DNA of 64,000 nt from Gordonia amarae NBRC 15530 (GCF_000241345.1 NZ_BAED01000020.1:248001-312000), one strand, 5' to 3'; counted from the stretch's first letter, positions 16,852 through 28,012 are shown. The notes: generated by a model not told the origin, from the sequence alone. Numbers and translations: made by a program.

Positions 16852-17369
16852 GGCCGGACCCGGCCCTGGTAGTAGTCCTCGTCGGTGGCGCCGGGGACCA
16901 TCGCGTGCGGCGGCGCCGTCATCTCCGGTTCCAGCGGGGCGAGCAGTTGATCCTTCTCGTAGATGAGGTCGGCGCGATTGTTGTCCGCCAGTTCGTATTC
17001 CGAGGTCATCGTGAGTGCCCGGGTGGGGCAGGCCTCGATGCACAGGCCGCAGCCGATGCAGCGCAGGTAGTTGATCTGATACACCCGGCCGTACCGTTCC
17101 CCCACCGAATAGCGTTCGGTCTCGGTGTTGTCGGCGCCCTCCACATAGATCGCATCGGCCGGACACGCCCAGGCGCACAGTTCGCAGCCGACGCACTTCT
17201 CCAGGCCGTCGGGATGCCGGTTGAGTTGGTGGCGGCCGTGATAGCGCGGCGCGGGCGGCCGTTTGACCTCCGGGTATTCTTCGGTGATGGATTCGGTGAA
17301 GATCCCGCCGAAGGTGACCCCGAAACCGGCCAGGGCTTTCAGTGGTGCGGGTCGTGTGGAGTCACTCAT
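16848..17369 (-). CDS. nuoI: NADH-quinone oxidoreductase subunit I
   Basis: A protein of 173 residues carrying two [4Fe-4S] clusters (N6a and N6b) that pass electrons toward NuoB. Both ferredoxin motifs are intact: [12 protein letters not shown] and [12 protein letters not shown]. The N-terminal segment [19 protein letters not shown] is the usual membrane-contact helix. The start at ATG 17369 lies 2 bases after the nuoH stop. Confidence 0.97.
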   Translation of the reverse strand: MSDSTRPAPLKALAGFGVTFGGIFTESITEEYPEVKRPPAPRYHGRHQLNRHPDGLEKCVGCELCAWACPADAIYVEGADNTETERYSVGERYGRVYQINYLRCIGCGLCIEACPTRALTMTSEYELADNNRADLIYEKDQLLAPLEPEMTAPPHAMVPGATDEDYYQGRVRP

Positions 17370-17371
17370 GG

Positions 17372-18649
17372 CTACAGACGCTCCTTCACAGGTTGGTCGG
17401 TTGCTTGTTGGCCGGGCAGCGGCGGCACCGGGAAGCCACCCGCCATCGGGTCGAACGTCGGCGGCGGTGGTGCGGGCGAGTCCGGGGTGGCGGCCCGCAG
17501 CGGGAGGGTGACCGCGTAACAGGTTGCGGTGGCCACGATCAGCCCGACGACGATCAGCACCGTCTCGCCCACCCAGGCATCGGAATCGGCGGTGGCCACC
17601 CGGATGACGCCGACGATCATCACCCACGCCAGCGAGATCGGGATGAGGACCTTCCAGCCCAGATTCATGAACTGGTCGTAGCGCAGCCGCGGCAGCGTGG
17701 TGCGCAGCCAGAAGAACACGAACAGGAACGCCCACACCTTGATCACGAACCACAGCACCGGCAGCCAGCCCGAATTGGTGAAGCCGAGCAGGCTCAGCGG
17801 CCACGGTGCCTGCCAGCCGCCCAGGAACAGGGTGGTGGCCAGCGCCGACACCGTCGCCATATTGATGTATTCGGCGAGCATGAACATCGCGAACTTGAGC
17901 GAGGAGTATTCGGTGTGGAAACCGCCCACCAGCTCACCCTCGGCCTCGGGCAGATCGAAAGGAGCGCGGTTGGTCTCACCGACCATCGAGATCGTGTAGA
18001 TCAGGAACGACGGCAACAGCAGCAGGATGTACCAGCGATCGCCCTGGGCGGCCACGATGCCCGACGTCGACAGGCTGCTCGATTCGAGGAACACCGCCGC
18101 GAAGGCCAAACCCATCGCGATCTCGTACGAGATCACCTGCGCCGTCGACCGCAGTCCGCCCAGCAACGGATATGTCGACCCTGACGACCAGCCGGCCAGC
18201 ACGATCCCGTACACCCCGATCGACGTCATCGCCAGGATGTACAGCACCCCGACGGGCAGGTCGGTGAGCTGCAGCGGGGTGTGATGCCCGAACACCGACA
18301 CCGTCGGCCCGAACGGGATCACCGCGAACGCCGTGATCGCCGGGATCACCGCGATGATCGGGGCCAGCAGGTAGATCGGTTTGTCGACGGCGGTGGGGAT
18401 CATGCCCTCTTTGAGCGCGAGTTTCACCCCGTCGGCGGCGCTCTGCAGCATGCCGCGCGGCCCCACCCGGTTGGGGCCGGTGCGGGACTGCATGCGGGCC
18501 ATCACTTTTCGTTCCAGCAGAATCGCCACCAGCACGGTGAGCACGAGGAACGCGAACACCACCACCGCTTTGCCGAGAACCAGCCACCACGGGTCGTGCC
18601 CGAACTCGGACAGTTCCGGGAAGTCGGTGGCCACTGCGTGCGTGCTCAT
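17372..18649 (-). CDS. nuoH: NADH-quinone oxidoreductase subunit H
   Basis: A protein of 425 residues, eight membrane segments, the subunit that forms most of the quinone channel with NuoB and NuoD. Diagnostic segments are [19 protein letters not shown], the quinone-site loop [33 protein letters not shown] with the conserved acids, and [20 protein letters not shown]. The Pro-rich tail ([20 protein letters not shown]) is an actinobacterial extension. ATG 18649 overlaps the nuoG stop. Confidence 0.97.
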   Translation of the reverse strand: MSTHAVATDFPELSEFGHDPWWLVLGKAVVVFAFLVLTVLVAILLERKVMARMQSRTGPNRVGPRGMLQSAADGVKLALKEGMIPTAVDKPIYLLAPIIAVIPAITAFAVIPFGPTVSVFGHHTPLQLTDLPVGVLYILAMTSIGVYGIVLAGWSSGSTYPLLGGLRSTAQVISYEIAMGLAFAAVFLESSSLSTSGIVAAQGDRWYILLLLPSFLIYTISMVGETNRAPFDLPEAEGELVGGFHTEYSSLKFAMFMLAEYINMATVSALATTLFLGGWQAPWPLSLLGFTNSGWLPVLWFVIKVWAFLFVFFWLRTTLPRLRYDQFMNLGWKVLIPISLAWVMIVGVIRVATADSDAWVGETVLIVVGLIVATATCYAVTLPLRAATPDSPAPPPPTFDPMAGGFPVPPLPGQQATDQPVKERL

Positions 18650-21060
18650 CTCAGGCTCCCGTCGCCGGACCCGGGTGTGGCGGAGGTATCGGGACTGATG
18701 GACACCACCTGCCCCACGCCCACCCGCAGCGTCCGGTACACCTGGGAGCCGGGTGAATTGAGCGGTAGCCACACCACCCTGTCGGGCAGGTCGTCGAGTT
18801 CGAGCGGCAGCGAGATGGCGCCGTACAGCGTCGACACCGTCACCCGTCCGGCGGGCAGGGCACCGATCTCGCCCGCGGTTTTCGCCGACAGCCGCGCCAC
18901 CGGCCTGCGCGCGGTTCCGGCGAGATGTGGTTCGTTGTCCTGCAACCGTCCGGCGTCGAGAAGCATGCGCCACGACGCGAGGATCGCCTCGCCCGCCGCG
19001 GGGCGCCGCCGGGTGGGCGACAGGTCGGATTCGATCACCGGGCGCGGTCCCGACCACGGGGTGATGTCGGCGAGTTGGCGGCCGATCGCGGTGCCGCTGT
19101 CACAGTCGAGGTCGACGCCGAGACGCTGCGCGAGCGCGGTGAGCACCCGGTGATCGGGGAGCATCCCCGTCTCCCCGAGCGCGGCGGCGAAGCGGCGCGG
19201 CCGCCCCTCCCAGTCGACGAACGTTCCGGACTTCTCCGCGACCGCCGCCACCGGCAGCACCACGTCGGCGCGTTCGGTGACCGGGGATCGCCGCGTCTCC
19301 AGGCTCAGCACGAACGGCGTGTTCTCCAGCGCAGCCTCGACGGCGGCCGGATCGGGCAGGTCGTCGATGTCGACGCCGGCGACGATCAGTCCCGACAGGT
19401 ACCCGTACCGGCCGGCGGCCAGGATGCCGCTGGTGGGCCTACCGTGGGTGGCAGGCAGATCGGATGCACCCCACAGCCTGGCGAAGCGTGCCCGGGCCCC
19501 GGCATCGCTGACCGGATTGCCGCCGGGCAGCAGGTTGGGCAGCACCCCGGCCTCGACGGCGCCGCGATCACCGGCCCGCCGCGGGATCCACGCCAGCGAC
19601 GCCCCGGTACGTCCGGCGAGAGCGGCCGCGGCGAACAGTCCGCCCGGTGTCGCGGCGAGGCGTTCGCCGACGATGATGATCGAACCCGATTGGGCGACAA
19701 GCCGGTCCACGGTGTTCAGGGCGGATGCCTCGCCACCGGGCCGGGTCTGGACCAGCGACGCCTTCAGCTTGCGGTTACCGGCGGAGACGAACGGGGCGAC
19801 GGTGTGCACCCGCAACCCGGCGGTGCGCACGGCCCGCCGCAGCCGCAGATAGACGATCGGCGATTCCTCCTCCGGCTCGAAGCCGACCAGCAGCACCGAC
19901 GGTGCCGCGGACAGGTCGTCGTAGGTGACCTCGAAGGCCCGCCCGGCGACGTGGGCCGCCAGGAATCCCGTCTCCTCGTCGGAGTGTTCGCGTACCCGGA
20001 AGTCGATGTCGTTGGTGTGCAGCACTGTTCGCGCGAACCGGGAGTAGGCGTAGGCGTCCTCCACGGTGAGTCTGCCGCCGGTCAGCACCCCCACACCGTC
20101 GCGGATCGCGCCGGACAGCCCGGTCGCGGCCGCCGCCAGCGCCTGCCCCCACGATGTTTCGTGCAGCTCACCGTCGGTGCCACGCACCAGCGGCTGACGC
20201 AGCCGGTCGGTGGCGGTGGTGTAGGTGAACGCCCACCGGCCCTTGTCGCAGTTCCATTCCTCGTTGACCTCGGGATCGTCCCCGGCCAGGCGACGCAACA
20301 CCTTTCCGCGCCGGTGGTCGGTGCGCTGGGCGCAGCCGGACGCGCAGTGTTCGCACGCGCTCGGCGTCGACACCAGATCGAAGGGGCGGGCCCGGAACCG
20401 GTAGGCCTTGCCGGTCAACGCGCCCACCGGGCAGATCTGCACGGTGTTGCCGGAGAAGTACGACTCGAACGGCTGCTCGGCGTACGCGCTGACCTGTTGC
20501 AGCGCACCACGATCGGCCAGGTCGATCAGCGGGTCACCGGCGATCTCGTCGGAGAATCGGGTGCATCGGGCACACAGCACGCAGCGTTCGCGGTCGAGCA
20601 GGATCTCCGACGACAACGCGACGGGCTTTTCGAAGATGCGTTTGGTGTCGATGAACCGGGACTGCGCCCGGCCCGACGACATCGCCTGATTCTGCAGTGG
20701 ACATTCGCCGCCCTTGTCGCACACCGGGCAGTCGAGCGGGTGATTGATGAGCAGCAGCTCCATCACCCCGCGCTGCGCCGACGCCGCCACCTCCGAACTG
20801 TGCTGGGTGTGCACCACCATGTCGTCGGCGACCGGGGTGGTGCACGAGGCGACCGGTTTACGCTGGCCCTCGACGTCGACGAGGCACTGCCGGCAGGCGC
20901 CGACGGGTGCGAGCAGCGGGTGGTCGCAGAAGCGGGGGATCTGGATTCCGGCCTGTTCGGCGGCGCGGATGATCAACGTGCCCTTGGGGACTTCGATCTC
21001 GGTGCCGTCGATGGTGAGGTGCGTGGTAGAGGTGGCCTTGCGGTCGTCGAGAGCGGTCAT
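18646..21060 (-). CDS. nuoG: NADH-quinone oxidoreductase subunit G
   Basis: A protein of 804 residues, the large iron-sulfur subunit. The N-terminal 2Fe-2S ferredoxin ([17 protein letters not shown]...ASC), the His-ligated cluster ([17 protein letters not shown]) and the 4Fe-4S site ([10 protein letters not shown]) are all present. The off-path N7 cluster motif also exists: CEHCASGC, then [12 protein letters not shown]7 is found in some bacteria such as E. coli and Thermus but not in mitochondria. The C-terminal molybdopterin-oxidoreductase fold has no cofactor function in complex I. The start at ATG 21060 overlaps the nuoF stop. Confidence 0.96.
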   Translation of the reverse strand: MTALDDRKATSTTHLTIDGTEIEVPKGTLIIRAAEQAGIQIPRFCDHPLLAPVGACRQCLVDVEGQRKPVASCTTPVADDMVVHTQHSSEVAASAQRGVMELLLINHPLDCPVCDKGGECPLQNQAMSSGRAQSRFIDTKRIFEKPVALSSEILLDRERCVLCARCTRFSDEIAGDPLIDLADRGALQQVSAYAEQPFESYFSGNTVQICPVGALTGKAYRFRARPFDLVSTPSACEHCASGCAQRTDHRRGKVLRRLAGDDPEVNEEWNCDKGRWAFTYTTATDRLRQPLVRGTDGELHETSWGQALAAAATGLSGAIRDGVGVLTGGRLTVEDAYAYSRFARTVLHTNDIDFRVREHSDEETGFLAAHVAGRAFEVTYDDLSAAPSVLLVGFEPEEESPIVYLRLRRAVRTAGLRVHTVAPFVSAGNRKLKASLVQTRPGGEASALNTVDRLVAQSGSIIIVGERLAATPGGLFAAAALAGRTGASLAWIPRRAGDRGAVEAGVLPNLLPGGNPVSDAGARARFARLWGASDLPATHGRPTSGILAAGRYGYLSGLIVAGVDIDDLPDPAAVEAALENTPFVLSLETRRSPVTERADVVLPVAAVAEKSGTFVDWEGRPRRFAAALGETGMLPDHRVLTALAQRLGVDLDCDSGTAIGRQLADITPWSGPRPVIESDLSPTRRRPAAGEAILASWRMLLDAGRLQDNEPHLAGTARRPVARLSAKTAGEIGALPAGRVTVSTLYGAISLPLELDDLPDRVVWLPLNSPGSQVYRTLRVGVGQVVSISPDTSATPGSGDGSLR

Positions 21061-22388
21061 CGCACACCTGCCTGCCTCGGGAAAACTGTGGACTTGGAGT
21101 GATCGAAAGGGCACCCACCGCCGGTGATGTGCTGTTCGTACTCGTCGCGGAAGTACTTGAGCGAGGAGGTGATCGGCGACCCCGCGCCGTCACCCAGCGC
21201 GCAGAACGACTTTCCGACGACGCTGTCGGTGATGTCGGCGAGCATGTCGATGTCGGTCATCGTGGCGTCACCGGCCTCGATGCGGCGCAGCACCTGCACC
21301 AGCCAGTAGGTGCCCTCCCGGCAGGGGGTGCATTTGCCGCACGATTCGTGGGCGTAGAACTCGGTCCACCGGCTCACGCACCGCACCACGCAGGTGGTGT
21401 CGTCGAAGATCTGTAATGCCTTGGTGCCCAGCATCGATCCGGCCGCCCCCACGCCCTCGTAGTCGAGCGGGACATCGAGGTGGTCGGGGGTGAGCAGCGG
21501 CGTCGACGACCCGCCCGGCGTCCAGAACTTGAGCTGATGGCCCGCGCGCACCCCGCCCGCGCGATCGAGCAACTCGCGCAAGGTGATTCCCAGCGGGGCC
21601 TCGTACTGGCCGGGCCGGGTGACGTGCCCCGACAGCGAGTACAGCGTGAAGCCGGGCGACTTCTCGGTGCCCATCGTGCGGAACCAGTCGACGCCGTTGC
21701 GCAGGATCGGGCCGACGCTGGCGATGGATTCGACATTGTTGACCACCGTCGGGCTCGCGTACAGACCGGCGACGGCGGGGAACGGGGGCCGCAGCCGGGG
21801 CTGGCCGCGCCTGCCCTCCAGCGAGTTCAGCAGCGCCGTCTCCTCACCGCAGATGTAGGCACCGGCACCGGCGTGCACCACGAGCTCGACGTCGACACCG
21901 GAACCGAGGATGTCACGGCCCAGCAGACCCGCCTCGTACGCCTCGGCGACGGCGGTGCGCAGCCTGCGGATCACCGACGCCACCTCACCGCGCACGTAGA
22001 TGAAGGCGTTGGCGGCACGGATCGCGTAGCAGGCGATGATGATGCCCTCGATCAGCGCGTGCGGCGAGGCCAGCATCAGCGGCATGTCCTTGCAGGTGCC
22101 GGGTTCGGACTCGTCGGCGTTGACCACCAGATAGTGCGGCGGGGCGTCGGGGTCGTCGGATTGGGGTATGAACGACCACTTCATGCCGACCGGGAAACCG
22201 GCGCCGCCGCGCCCGCGTAGTCCCGATGCCTTCACCAGTTCGATGACCTCGTCGGGTGACATCGCGAACGCCGCCCGGGCACCGTCGTAGCCGCCGTGTG
22301 AGCGGTAGTTGCGCAGCGTCCAGGATTCCGGCTCGTCCCAATGTGCGCTCAGCACACGGGTATCGGGAGGCTCGGCGATCGTGGTCAC
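21057..22388 (-). CDS. nuoF: NADH-quinone oxidoreductase subunit F
   Basis: A protein of 443 residues, the NADH- and FMN-binding subunit where electrons enter. Marks are the Gly-rich loop [48 protein letters not shown] and the N3 cluster motif [12 protein letters not shown] with the distant fourth cysteine in [13 protein letters not shown] 22388 overlaps the nuoE stop by 4 bases. Confidence 0.97.
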   Translation of the reverse strand: MTTIAEPPDTRVLSAHWDEPESWTLRNYRSHGGYDGARAAFAMSPDEVIELVKASGLRGRGGAGFPVGMKWSFIPQSDDPDAPPHYLVVNADESEPGTCKDMPLMLASPHALIEGIIIACYAIRAANAFIYVRGEVASVIRRLRTAVAEAYEAGLLGRDILGSGVDVELVVHAGAGAYICGEETALLNSLEGRRGQPRLRPPFPAVAGLYASPTVVNNVESIASVGPILRNGVDWFRTMGTEKSPGFTLYSLSGHVTRPGQYEAPLGITLRELLDRAGGVRAGHQLKFWTPGGSSTPLLTPDHLDVPLDYEGVGAAGSMLGTKALQIFDDTTCVVRCVSRWTEFYAHESCGKCTPCREGTYWLVQVLRRIEAGDATMTDIDMLADITDSVVGKSFCALGDGAGSPITSSLKYFRDEYEQHITGGGCPFDHSKSTVFPRQAGVR

Positions 22389-23068
22389 TGCCCCGGCTCC
22401 TCTGGTACCCCGGCGAGCAGTCGTTCGGTCTGGCGGAACGAACACAGGCCGCCGGTGCCGCGGGACGGCTGAACTTTCAGGCCCGCGCGCAGGTCCTCGA
22501 TCAGTTCGATGGTGGACTCCGGGTCCTGGGCGTCGAAGAACTCCCAGTTCACCATCACCACCGGCGCATGATCGCACGCCGCATTGCATTCGACGTGTTC
22601 CAGTGTGATGCGGCCGTCGGGAGTGGTGTCGCCGCACCTGATCCCGAGGTGATCTTTGACGGCGGCGAGGATCTCGTCACCACCGAGCACCGCGCACAGC
22701 GTGTTGGTGCACACGCCCACCAGGTATTCGCCGGTCGGGGTGCGCCGGAACATCGTGTAGAACGTCGCCACCGCGGCCACCTGTGCGGCTGTCAGATCCA
22801 GTTGGGCCGCGCAGAATTCGATGCCCGCATTGGTGATGCACGTGTCCACCGACTGTGTCAGATGCAGCAGGGGCAGCAGCGCCGACCGGGACTGCGGGTA
22901 GCGGGCGATGATCGCAGCGGCCTCCTGCGTGAGGCGCTGCAGGACGTCGTCGGGGTAGTGGTCGGGACCGCCGAAGGTTATCGGCGGAACTCCTACCGGA
23001 AGTTCTTGTGCTGCGGGTTCTTTCGGTCCAGTACTGATCTGGCTGCCGAGGAATACCTGGTCGGTCAT
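22385..23068 (-). CDS. nuoE: NADH-quinone oxidoreductase subunit E
   Basis: A protein of 227 residues with a thioredoxin-like fold holding the 2Fe-2S cluster N1a. The four ligands are visible in [12 protein letters not shown] and [13 protein letters not shown]. The preceding helical bundle ([28 protein letters not shown]) is typical. The C-terminus is extended by about 40 residues beyond E. coli NuoE, ending [11 protein letters not shown]. It overlaps nuoD and nuoF by 4 bases each. Confidence 0.97.
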   Translation of the reverse strand: MTDQVFLGSQISTGPKEPAAQELPVGVPPITFGGPDHYPDDVLQRLTQEAAAIIARYPQSRSALLPLLHLTQSVDTCITNAGIEFCAAQLDLTAAQVAAVATFYTMFRRTPTGEYLVGVCTNTLCAVLGGDEILAAVKDHLGIRCGDTTPDGRITLEHVECNAACDHAPVVMVNWEFFDAQDPESTIELIEDLRAGLKVQPSRGTGGLCSFRQTERLLAGVPEEPGQ

Positions 23069-24399
23069 CGATCCACCCCTCCCATCACCGGGTCGATACT
23101 GGCGACGGCGGTGATCACGTCGGCGACCGTGCCGCCCTCGCACATCGCCGCCACCGCCTGCAGATTGGTGAACGACGGATCGCGGAAATGCACCCGATAC
23201 GGGCGGGTGCCGCCGTCGGAGACCATGTGCACACCGAGTTGCCCACGCGGGGACTCGATCTCGACGAAACACTGCCCGGCGGGCACCCGGAAACCCTCGG
23301 TGACCAGCTTGAAATGGTGGATCAGCGATTCCATCGACGACCCCATGATCTCGCCGATATGCTCAGGCGAATTGCCCAGGCCGTCGGGGCCGAGGGACAG
23401 GTCGGCGGGCCAGGCGATCTTGCGGTCGTCCACCATCACCGGTCCGGGCTCGAGCCGGTCCAGGCACTGGCGCACGATCTTGAGGGACTCGCTCATCTCC
23501 TTCACCCGGATCAGGTAACGGGCGTAGGAGTCGCAGGTGGTGGCGGTGATGACATCGAACTCGTAGTTCTCGTAACCGCAGTACGGCTGCGACTTGCGCA
23601 GATCGTGCGGCAGGCCCGTCGAGCGCAGCACCGGCCCGGTGATGCCCAGGGCCATACAACCGGTGAGGTCGAGGTACCCGACGTCGCGGGTACGGGCCTT
23701 CCAGATCGGGTTGTGGGTGAGCAGGTCGCTGAGCTTGGCCAGGCGCGCCGGCAGCGCGTCGACGACGGCCGACACCTTCTCGATGCCGTCGTCGGGCATG
23801 TCGGCCGCCAGCCCGCCGGGGCGGATGAACGCGTGATTCATCCGCAGTCCCGTGATGTGCTCGAACAGGTCCAGGATCATCTCGCGTTCCCGGAAACCCT
23901 CGAACATCGGGGTGACCGCACCCAATTCCATTCCGCCCGTGGCCAATGCCACCAGATGCGAGGAGATCCGGTTCAGCTCCATCAGCATCACCCGGATCAC
24001 CGTGGCCCGCTCCGGAATGTCGTCGGTGATGCCGAGCAGCTTCTCCACACCCAGGCAGTACGCGGTCTCGTTGAAGAACGGCGACAGATAGTCCATCCGG
24101 GTCACGAAGGTGACGCCCTGCGTCCAGTTGCGGTACTCGAGATTCTTCTCGATCCCGGTGTGCAGGTAGCCGATTCCGCAGCGGGCCTCGATGACCGTCT
24201 CGCCCTCGATCTCCAGGATCAGCCGCAGCACCCCGTGCGTCGACGGATGCTGGGGACCCATGTTCACCACGACGCGTTCGTCGCCCGGCTGGGCGGCGGC
24301 GCGCTCGCGTACCGAGTTGACAAGGTCGTCCCAGTCCTGACCCGAGATGGTGAACACCCGTTCGGGCCGGGCGTCGTTTCCGGAGTCCAGTGTAGTCAC
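23065..24399 (-). CDS. nuoD: NADH-quinone oxidoreductase subunit D
   Basis: A protein of 444 residues, the 49-kDa subunit lining the quinone site. Diagnostic are [19 protein letters not shown] with the conserved histidine, [37 protein letters not shown] and [19 protein letters not shown] near the C-terminus. The first 40 residues (to DERVVVNM) are a variable extension. GTG 24399 overlaps the nuoC stop. NuoC and NuoD are separate, unlike the E. coli fusion. Confidence 0.97.
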   Translation of the reverse strand: MTTLDSGNDARPERVFTISGQDWDDLVNSVRERAAAQPGDERVVVNMGPQHPSTHGVLRLILEIEGETVIEARCGIGYLHTGIEKNLEYRNWTQGVTFVTRMDYLSPFFNETAYCLGVEKLLGITDDIPERATVIRVMLMELNRISSHLVALATGGMELGAVTPMFEGFREREMILDLFEHITGLRMNHAFIRPGGLAADMPDDGIEKVSAVVDALPARLAKLSDLLTHNPIWKARTRDVGYLDLTGCMALGITGPVLRSTGLPHDLRKSQPYCGYENYEFDVITATTCDSYARYLIRVKEMSESLKIVRQCLDRLEPGPVMVDDRKIAWPADLSLGPDGLGNSPEHIGEIMGSSMESLIHHFKLVTEGFRVPAGQCFVEIESPRGQLGVHMVSDGGTRPYRVHFRDPSFTNLQAVAAMCEGGTVADVITAVASIDPVMGGVDR

Positions 24400-25070
24400 T
24401 TGTACGACCTCCTGCGGTCCGGGGGCGCGATGCGAGCGCCCTTGTACTCCACCGGGACACCGCCGAGCGGATAGTCCTTGCGCTGCGGATGACCGTGCCA
24501 GTCGTCGGGCATCTCGATGCGGGTCAGCGCCCGGTGGCCGTCGAAGATGATGCCGAAGAAGTCGTAGGTCTCCCGTTCGTGCCAGTCATTGGTGGGATAC
24601 ACCTCGCACAGGCTGGGGATGTGCGGATCATGGTCGGGGACAGACACTTCCAGCCGGATCCGGCGTCCGTGCGTGATCGACGACAGCGGATAGGAGGCGT
24701 GCAGTTCGCGTTCGGCGTCGTCGGGGTAATGCACGCCGTTCACGCCCAGGCACAGCTCGAACCGCAGCCGTGGATCGTCGCGCAACGTCTGCGCCACCAC
24801 GAGCAGGCACCGGCGCCGGACGTGCAGGGTCATCTCGTCGCGGTAGATCACCACCTTCTCGACGGCGTCGTGGTAGGCGACCCCGCGCTGAGTGAGCGCG
24901 TCGTCGAGGGTGTCGGCGATCTCGTCGAAGTACCCGCCGTACGGGCGCGGCGAGGCACCGGCCAACGTGACCGGCGTGACCAGTCCGCCGTAGCCCGACG
25001 TGTCGCCGGAACCCTTGGCGCCGAACAACCCTCGCCGGACACCGATCACCTCACGCTCATCCCCGGTCAT
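24396..25070 (-). CDS. nuoC: NADH-quinone oxidoreductase subunit C
   Basis: A protein of 224 residues, the 30-kDa peripheral subunit. The family signature [19 protein letters not shown] followed by [18 protein letters not shown] is clear. The N-terminal 80 residues ([20 protein letters not shown]) form an actinobacterial extension of unknown role. ATG 25070 overlaps the nuoB stop by 4 bases. Confidence 0.96.
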   Translation of the reverse strand: MTGDEREVIGVRRGLFGAKGSGDTSGYGGLVTPVTLAGASPRPYGGYFDEIADTLDDALTQRGVAYHDAVEKVVIYRDEMTLHVRRRCLLVVAQTLRDDPRLRFELCLGVNGVHYPDDAERELHASYPLSSITHGRRIRLEVSVPDHDPHIPSLCEVYPTNDWHERETYDFFGIIFDGHRALTRIEMPDDWHGHPQRKDYPLGGVPVEYKGARIAPPDRRRSYK

Positions 25071-25621
25071 CGGAGCAGCCCGGTGAACTCGATGGTCGGC
25101 TTCGCCTGCAGCGCGGCCTTCTCGGCGGCCCAGATCGCGCGCTCGCGGTCGACGCCGAGCGGCATCTCCTGGATCTGCTGATGCAGGGTGAGGATCGCGT
25201 TGAGCAGCATCTCCGGCCGGGGCGGGCAGCCGGGCAGATAGATGTCGACGGGAACCACGTGGTCGACGCCCTGAATGATGGCGTAGTTGTTGAACATTCC
25301 GCCCGACGACGCGCAGACACCCATCGCCAGAACCCATTTCGGTTCGGCCATCTGGTCGTAGATCTGCCGCAGCACCGGCGCCATCTTCTGGCTCACCCGG
25401 CCGGCCACGATCATCAGATCGGCCTGCCGGGGTGATGCCCGGAACGCCTCCATCCCGAAGCGGGCGAGGTCGTAGCGGCCCGAGGTGGTGGCCATCATCT
25501 CGATCGCGCAGCACGCGAGCCCGAAGGTGGCGGGCCACAGCGAACCCTTGCGCATGAACCCGGCCAGCCCTTCGACGGTGCTCAGCAGCACGCCGCTCGG
25601 TAGTTTTTCTTCCAGTCCCAT
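25067..25621 (-). CDS. nuoB: NADH-quinone oxidoreductase subunit B
   Basis: A protein of 184 residues carrying the last cluster N2 that reduces the quinone. The tandem cysteines in [11 protein letters not shown], plus [10 protein letters not shown] and [10 protein letters not shown], supply the four ligands. I start at ATG 25621 (MGLEEKL); the longer frame adds 12 residues with no family support. It begins 5 bases after the nuoA stop. Confidence 0.97.
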   Translation of the reverse strand: MGLEEKLPSGVLLSTVEGLAGFMRKGSLWPATFGLACCAIEMMATTSGRYDLARFGMEAFRASPRQADLMIVAGRVSQKMAPVLRQIYDQMAEPKWVLAMGVCASSGGMFNNYAIIQGVDHVVPVDIYLPGCPPRPEMLLNAILTLHQQIQEMPLGVDRERAIWAAEKAALQAKPTIEFTGLLR

Positions 25622-25626
25622 CGTCG

Positions 25627-25983
25627 TCACTCCCAGCTCAGGCCGCCGCGGCGCCACTCATAGGCATACGCGATGGACACGTTGACGATGAACAATCCGA
25701 CGGCGAGCAGGCCGAACCAGGCGAGCTGATCGGCGGCCACCGCCCACGGATAGAGAAAGACGATCTCGATGTCGAAGATGATGAACAGCATCGCGGTGAG
25801 GTAGAACTTCACCGGTATCCGCTGGCCGCTGCGGCTGATCGACGGTTCGATGCCACACTCGTAGGGCTCCAGTTTTGCACGGTTGTACCGGCGCGGACCG
25901 ATGAACACCGCGATGCCCACGGACACCACGGCGAACAGCGCGGCGATGGCCGCGAGCACCAGAATCGGCACATAAGCGTTCAT
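25627..25983 (-). CDS. nuoA: NADH-quinone oxidoreductase subunit A
   Basis: A protein of 118 residues with three membrane segments, first gene of the 14-gene operon. The conserved loop [11 protein letters not shown] contains the cysteine that marks the active/deactive-sensitive loop in complex I, and [20 protein letters not shown] is the acidic second helix. The operon runs nuoABCDEFGHIJKLMN, the standard order, over 15.5 kb without inserted genes. Confidence 0.97.
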   Translation of the reverse strand: MNAYVPILVLAAIAALFAVVSVGIAVFIGPRRYNRAKLEPYECGIEPSISRSGQRIPVKFYLTAMLFIIFDIEIVFLYPWAVAADQLAWFGLLAVGLFIVNVSIAYAYEWRRGGLSWE

Positions 25984-26319
25984 GAAACGCGCCTCCAGAT
26001 CTGCGACCGCGTCGCACGGAGATGGCGTGACTCCATCGTAGCCCCGGGGCTGTGAGCTACACCACAACCCTACAAGGGTCTGGGCGCGTGGCGGGGGATG
26101 TTTGCTGTTTCCGGGAGTTTCGTCTCTCGGGTGGCGGCATCCGGTCTGGTGGTGTAACGAGGGGGCGCTGTACCCCCGGCACAACCGGGCGTCCTGGTAC
26201 GTGTGTACTGGGCGAATCTGACGAGACTCTGGACGGGAGCGCGGACGGTCAGGGTGTGCGCGGGCTCGCGCACACTAGTCGTTGGGGGCTCTGTCACCGG
26301 CTCGGTCACCGGCTCGGGT
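25984..26319. other. intergenic region upstream of nuoA
   Basis: A 336-base gap between nuoA and the receiver-protein gene, both minus strand. It should hold the nuo promoter, but I cannot place a convincing -35/-10 pair. It contains a 12-bp tandem duplication TCACCGGCTCGG (26294-26305 and 26306-26317) next to the receiver stop, and a hairpin at 26254-26275. Open frames here have no gene-like content. Confidence 0.6.
26254..26275. terminator. hairpin downstream of the receiver-protein gene
   Basis: A perfect 9-bp stem, GTGTGCGCG with CGCGCACAC, and a GGCT loop, 45 bases past the receiver-protein stop in its direction of transcription. No T-run follows, so termination is plausible but not proven. 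Confidence 0.45.
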
Positions 26320-26724
26320 TCATGACCCGGCGGTGATTCCCGCCGTGCGCAGCATCTGCGCGAAACTCGTGGACAGGGCCAGCGGATCGACCGGCAGCAC
26401 GGCCGTGGCCTCGGTGCGTGACCAGTCGGCCAGCCAGCGGTCGTCGGCACGTCCGAGCAGCACCAGGGTGGGCGGCGCCGGATCGTATTCGTCCTTCATC
26501 TGCTTGGCGATGCCCAGGCCGCCGGCCGGGGAGGCCTCGCCGTCGAGGATCGCCGCGTCCACCGAGCCGGAGTCGAGCTGGGCGAACACCATCGGCTCGG
26601 TGGCCACCTCGTAGTACGACAGCTCGGGGCCGTCGGCGTCGAGCCGGGGTCCCAGCGCGCCGATCACCTGTGCGCGGGTATCGGAATCGCTCGAATAGAC
26701 CAGCACGCGAAGAGCATTCGTCAC
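26320..26724 (-). CDS. atypical response-regulator receiver protein (Rv3143-like)
   Basis: A protein of 134 residues, a stand-alone receiver domain with no output domain. The phospho-acceptor aspartate is probably in AAILDGEASP (about D60). The N-terminal acid pair is weak (LVYSSDSD) and the usual C-terminal KP is replaced by VLPVDP, so the conserved lysine is missing. M. tuberculosis has the orphan receiver Rv3143 in the same place, just upstream of nuoA, so a link to complex I is likely by conserved position. GTG start at 26724. Codirectional with nuo but 336 bases away. Confidence 0.75.
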   Translation of the reverse strand: MTNALRVLVYSSDSDTRAQVIGALGPRLDADGPELSYYEVATEPMVFAQLDSGSVDAAILDGEASPAGGLGIAKQMKDEYDPAPPTLVLLGRADDRWLADWSRTEATAVLPVDPLALSTSFAQMLRTAGITAGS

Positions 26725-26798
26725 CGGCCCGATGCTACGCCCCGGTGCGGGCCGGTGCCGGGTGTTTAGGTTCCCGCGCCCGTCGCGTCACGGAAGGT

Positions 26799-26815
26799 CG
26801 TTACCGACGGTAACG
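26799..26815. promoter_or_regulatory. perfect 17-bp dyad, putative operator
   Basis: Arms CGTTACCG and CGGTAACG surround one A. A -10-like TATTCT follows at 26824-26829, so a bound repressor would cover the promoter of the secreted-protein genes that start at 26895. The shape suits a TetR-family dimer; the regulator is not identified here. Confidence 0.55.
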
Positions 26816-26894
26816 AATCGGGCTATTCTCACGAACAAGTCGTCGACAGTGCTCTCAATCACAACCGGCGCACATCGCCAGGAGAGGATCCGCC

Positions 26895-27374
26895 GTGGCA
26901 TTGACCGACAGATCGAGGCGACCTGTGGCGAGGCGACGTGCCGCGTGCGCCGGTGCGGCCGCGCTGCTGACCGCCGGCGCGCTGTCGGCCACGGGCGCGG
27001 CGGTGGCCACCGCCGTTCCGGTGGTCCAGGTCCCGCCGCTGGCCTTTGTGGTGGTCGATCTGTCGCCGGGGATCCACGCCGCAACCGTCACCGCATCGGC
27101 CGCCGAGAAGCCCGGCCGGATCGCCTTCTCCACCACGGAGGCGGGCCTCATGGTCTGCCAGATGAGCGCGGTGAGCAACGCGAAGGTGCGTATCGGCTGG
27201 CTCGGTCCCAGGGGGTCGGGCGTGGCCGAGGTCGCGATCTGCGCCGAAGCAGGCAAACCCACGGTTGTCGAGGCCGACACCGGCAGTGGCCCGGTCGTGA
27301 TGACGACGAGCATGACCGGTATCGGTGAGGGCAACTTCACCACACCCGGCATCGGCACATTCCTTGCCCCGTGA
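26895..27374 (+). CDS. secreted protein, paralog 1
   Basis: A protein of 159 residues, GTG start with AGGAGAGG 8 bases upstream. The twin-basic N-terminus (RSRRPVARRRAACAG), hydrophobic core ALLTAGALSATGAAVATA and following VPVV make a signal peptide. The mature part is beta-rich with two cysteines (LMVCQMSAV and AICAEAG) likely forming a disulfide, an SPGIHAATVTAS start and a GIGEGNFTTPGIGTF end. The next gene has the same layout. I know this type only as small mycobacterial/Gordonia exported proteins of unknown function. A palindromic operator lies upstream. Confidence 0.75.
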   Translation: MALTDRSRRPVARRRAACAGAAALLTAGALSATGAAVATAVPVVQVPPLAFVVVDLSPGIHAATVTASAAEKPGRIAFSTTEAGLMVCQMSAVSNAKVRIGWLGPRGSGVAEVAICAEAGKPTVVEADTGSGPVVMTTSMTGIGEGNFTTPGIGTFLAP

Positions 27375-27396
27375 CCTGTTACAAGGAGGTCTTGCC

Positions 27397-27885
27397 ATGA
27401 CACCAATCGGGACGCGGACCGCCGCGCTGCTCCTTGCGGCCGCCGGTATCTGCGCGCTGAGCACCGGCCCAGGCGCCGCTGCAGCAGAATCCCCGGTGGC
27501 CGTGTTCCAGATCCCGGTGACCGCGACGACCGTCGGCGGTAGTTCCCCGGGGACATACGCCGCGCGGCTCGTGGTCACCCGCGTCAGACCCGGCGAGATC
27601 ACGGTGGCCTCGGCCACCAGCCGCGATGTGTGCACCGGCTCATCGTCGGCGCGCAACGCCACGCTGTCGATGAACTGGTTCAACCCGATGGCGGGCAGGA
27701 GCGGGAGTTCGTTCGTGGCGCTGTGCCCCAACCCGACGATCCCGACCTTCGTTGCCGTGCCGACCTCCCGCGAGGTGACCACGGGCACCGGGCTGGTCTT
27801 CGCGGGACTGAGCGTCGGCGAGATCACCAGCCCGAACGCGGGCAGCCAGGTGTTTCCCGGTGCCGGAACGTTCTTCGTGAACTAG
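27397..27885 (+). CDS. secreted protein, paralog 2
   Basis: A protein of 162 residues with a strong AAGGAGGT site before ATG 27397. Signal peptide RTAALLLAAAGICALSTG, cleavage near GAAAAESP. The mature part mirrors the upstream protein: SPGTYAARLVVTRVRPGEIT, cysteines in DVCTGSS and ALCPNPT, TTGTGLVFAGLSVGE and a terminal GSQVFPGAGTFFVN. The two genes are 22 bases apart and likely form one operon from duplication. A possible role as paired extracellular binding or envelope proteins is speculative. Confidence 0.75.
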   Translation: MTPIGTRTAALLLAAAGICALSTGPGAAAAESPVAVFQIPVTATTVGGSSPGTYAARLVVTRVRPGEITVASATSRDVCTGSSSARNATLSMNWFNPMAGRSGSSFVALCPNPTIPTFVAVPTSREVTTGTGLVFAGLSVGEITSPNAGSQVFPGAGTFFVN

Positions 27886-28012
27886 GGTGTACCGGGTGAA
27901 CCAGGGCGTACCGGGTTCGCTGTGAACTCAGCCGCGGCGCATGAGGGGCCAGGTGGTGGCACGTTCGTCGCGCCGTGATGCGACGCGGACCGTCCGGACT
28001 AGCCTGGCGACC

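Noticed and set aside
18925-21102. Plus-strand frame of 725 codons over nuoG
   Set aside because: Antisense shadow of nuoG with low-complexity R/G/V content and no start context. The same applies to 14049-15971, 27824-29596 and 47370-49007.
26052-26336. Plus-strand frame of 94 codons in the nuoA upstream gap
   Set aside because: No ribosome site, no family features, and it runs into the receiver gene on the other strand.
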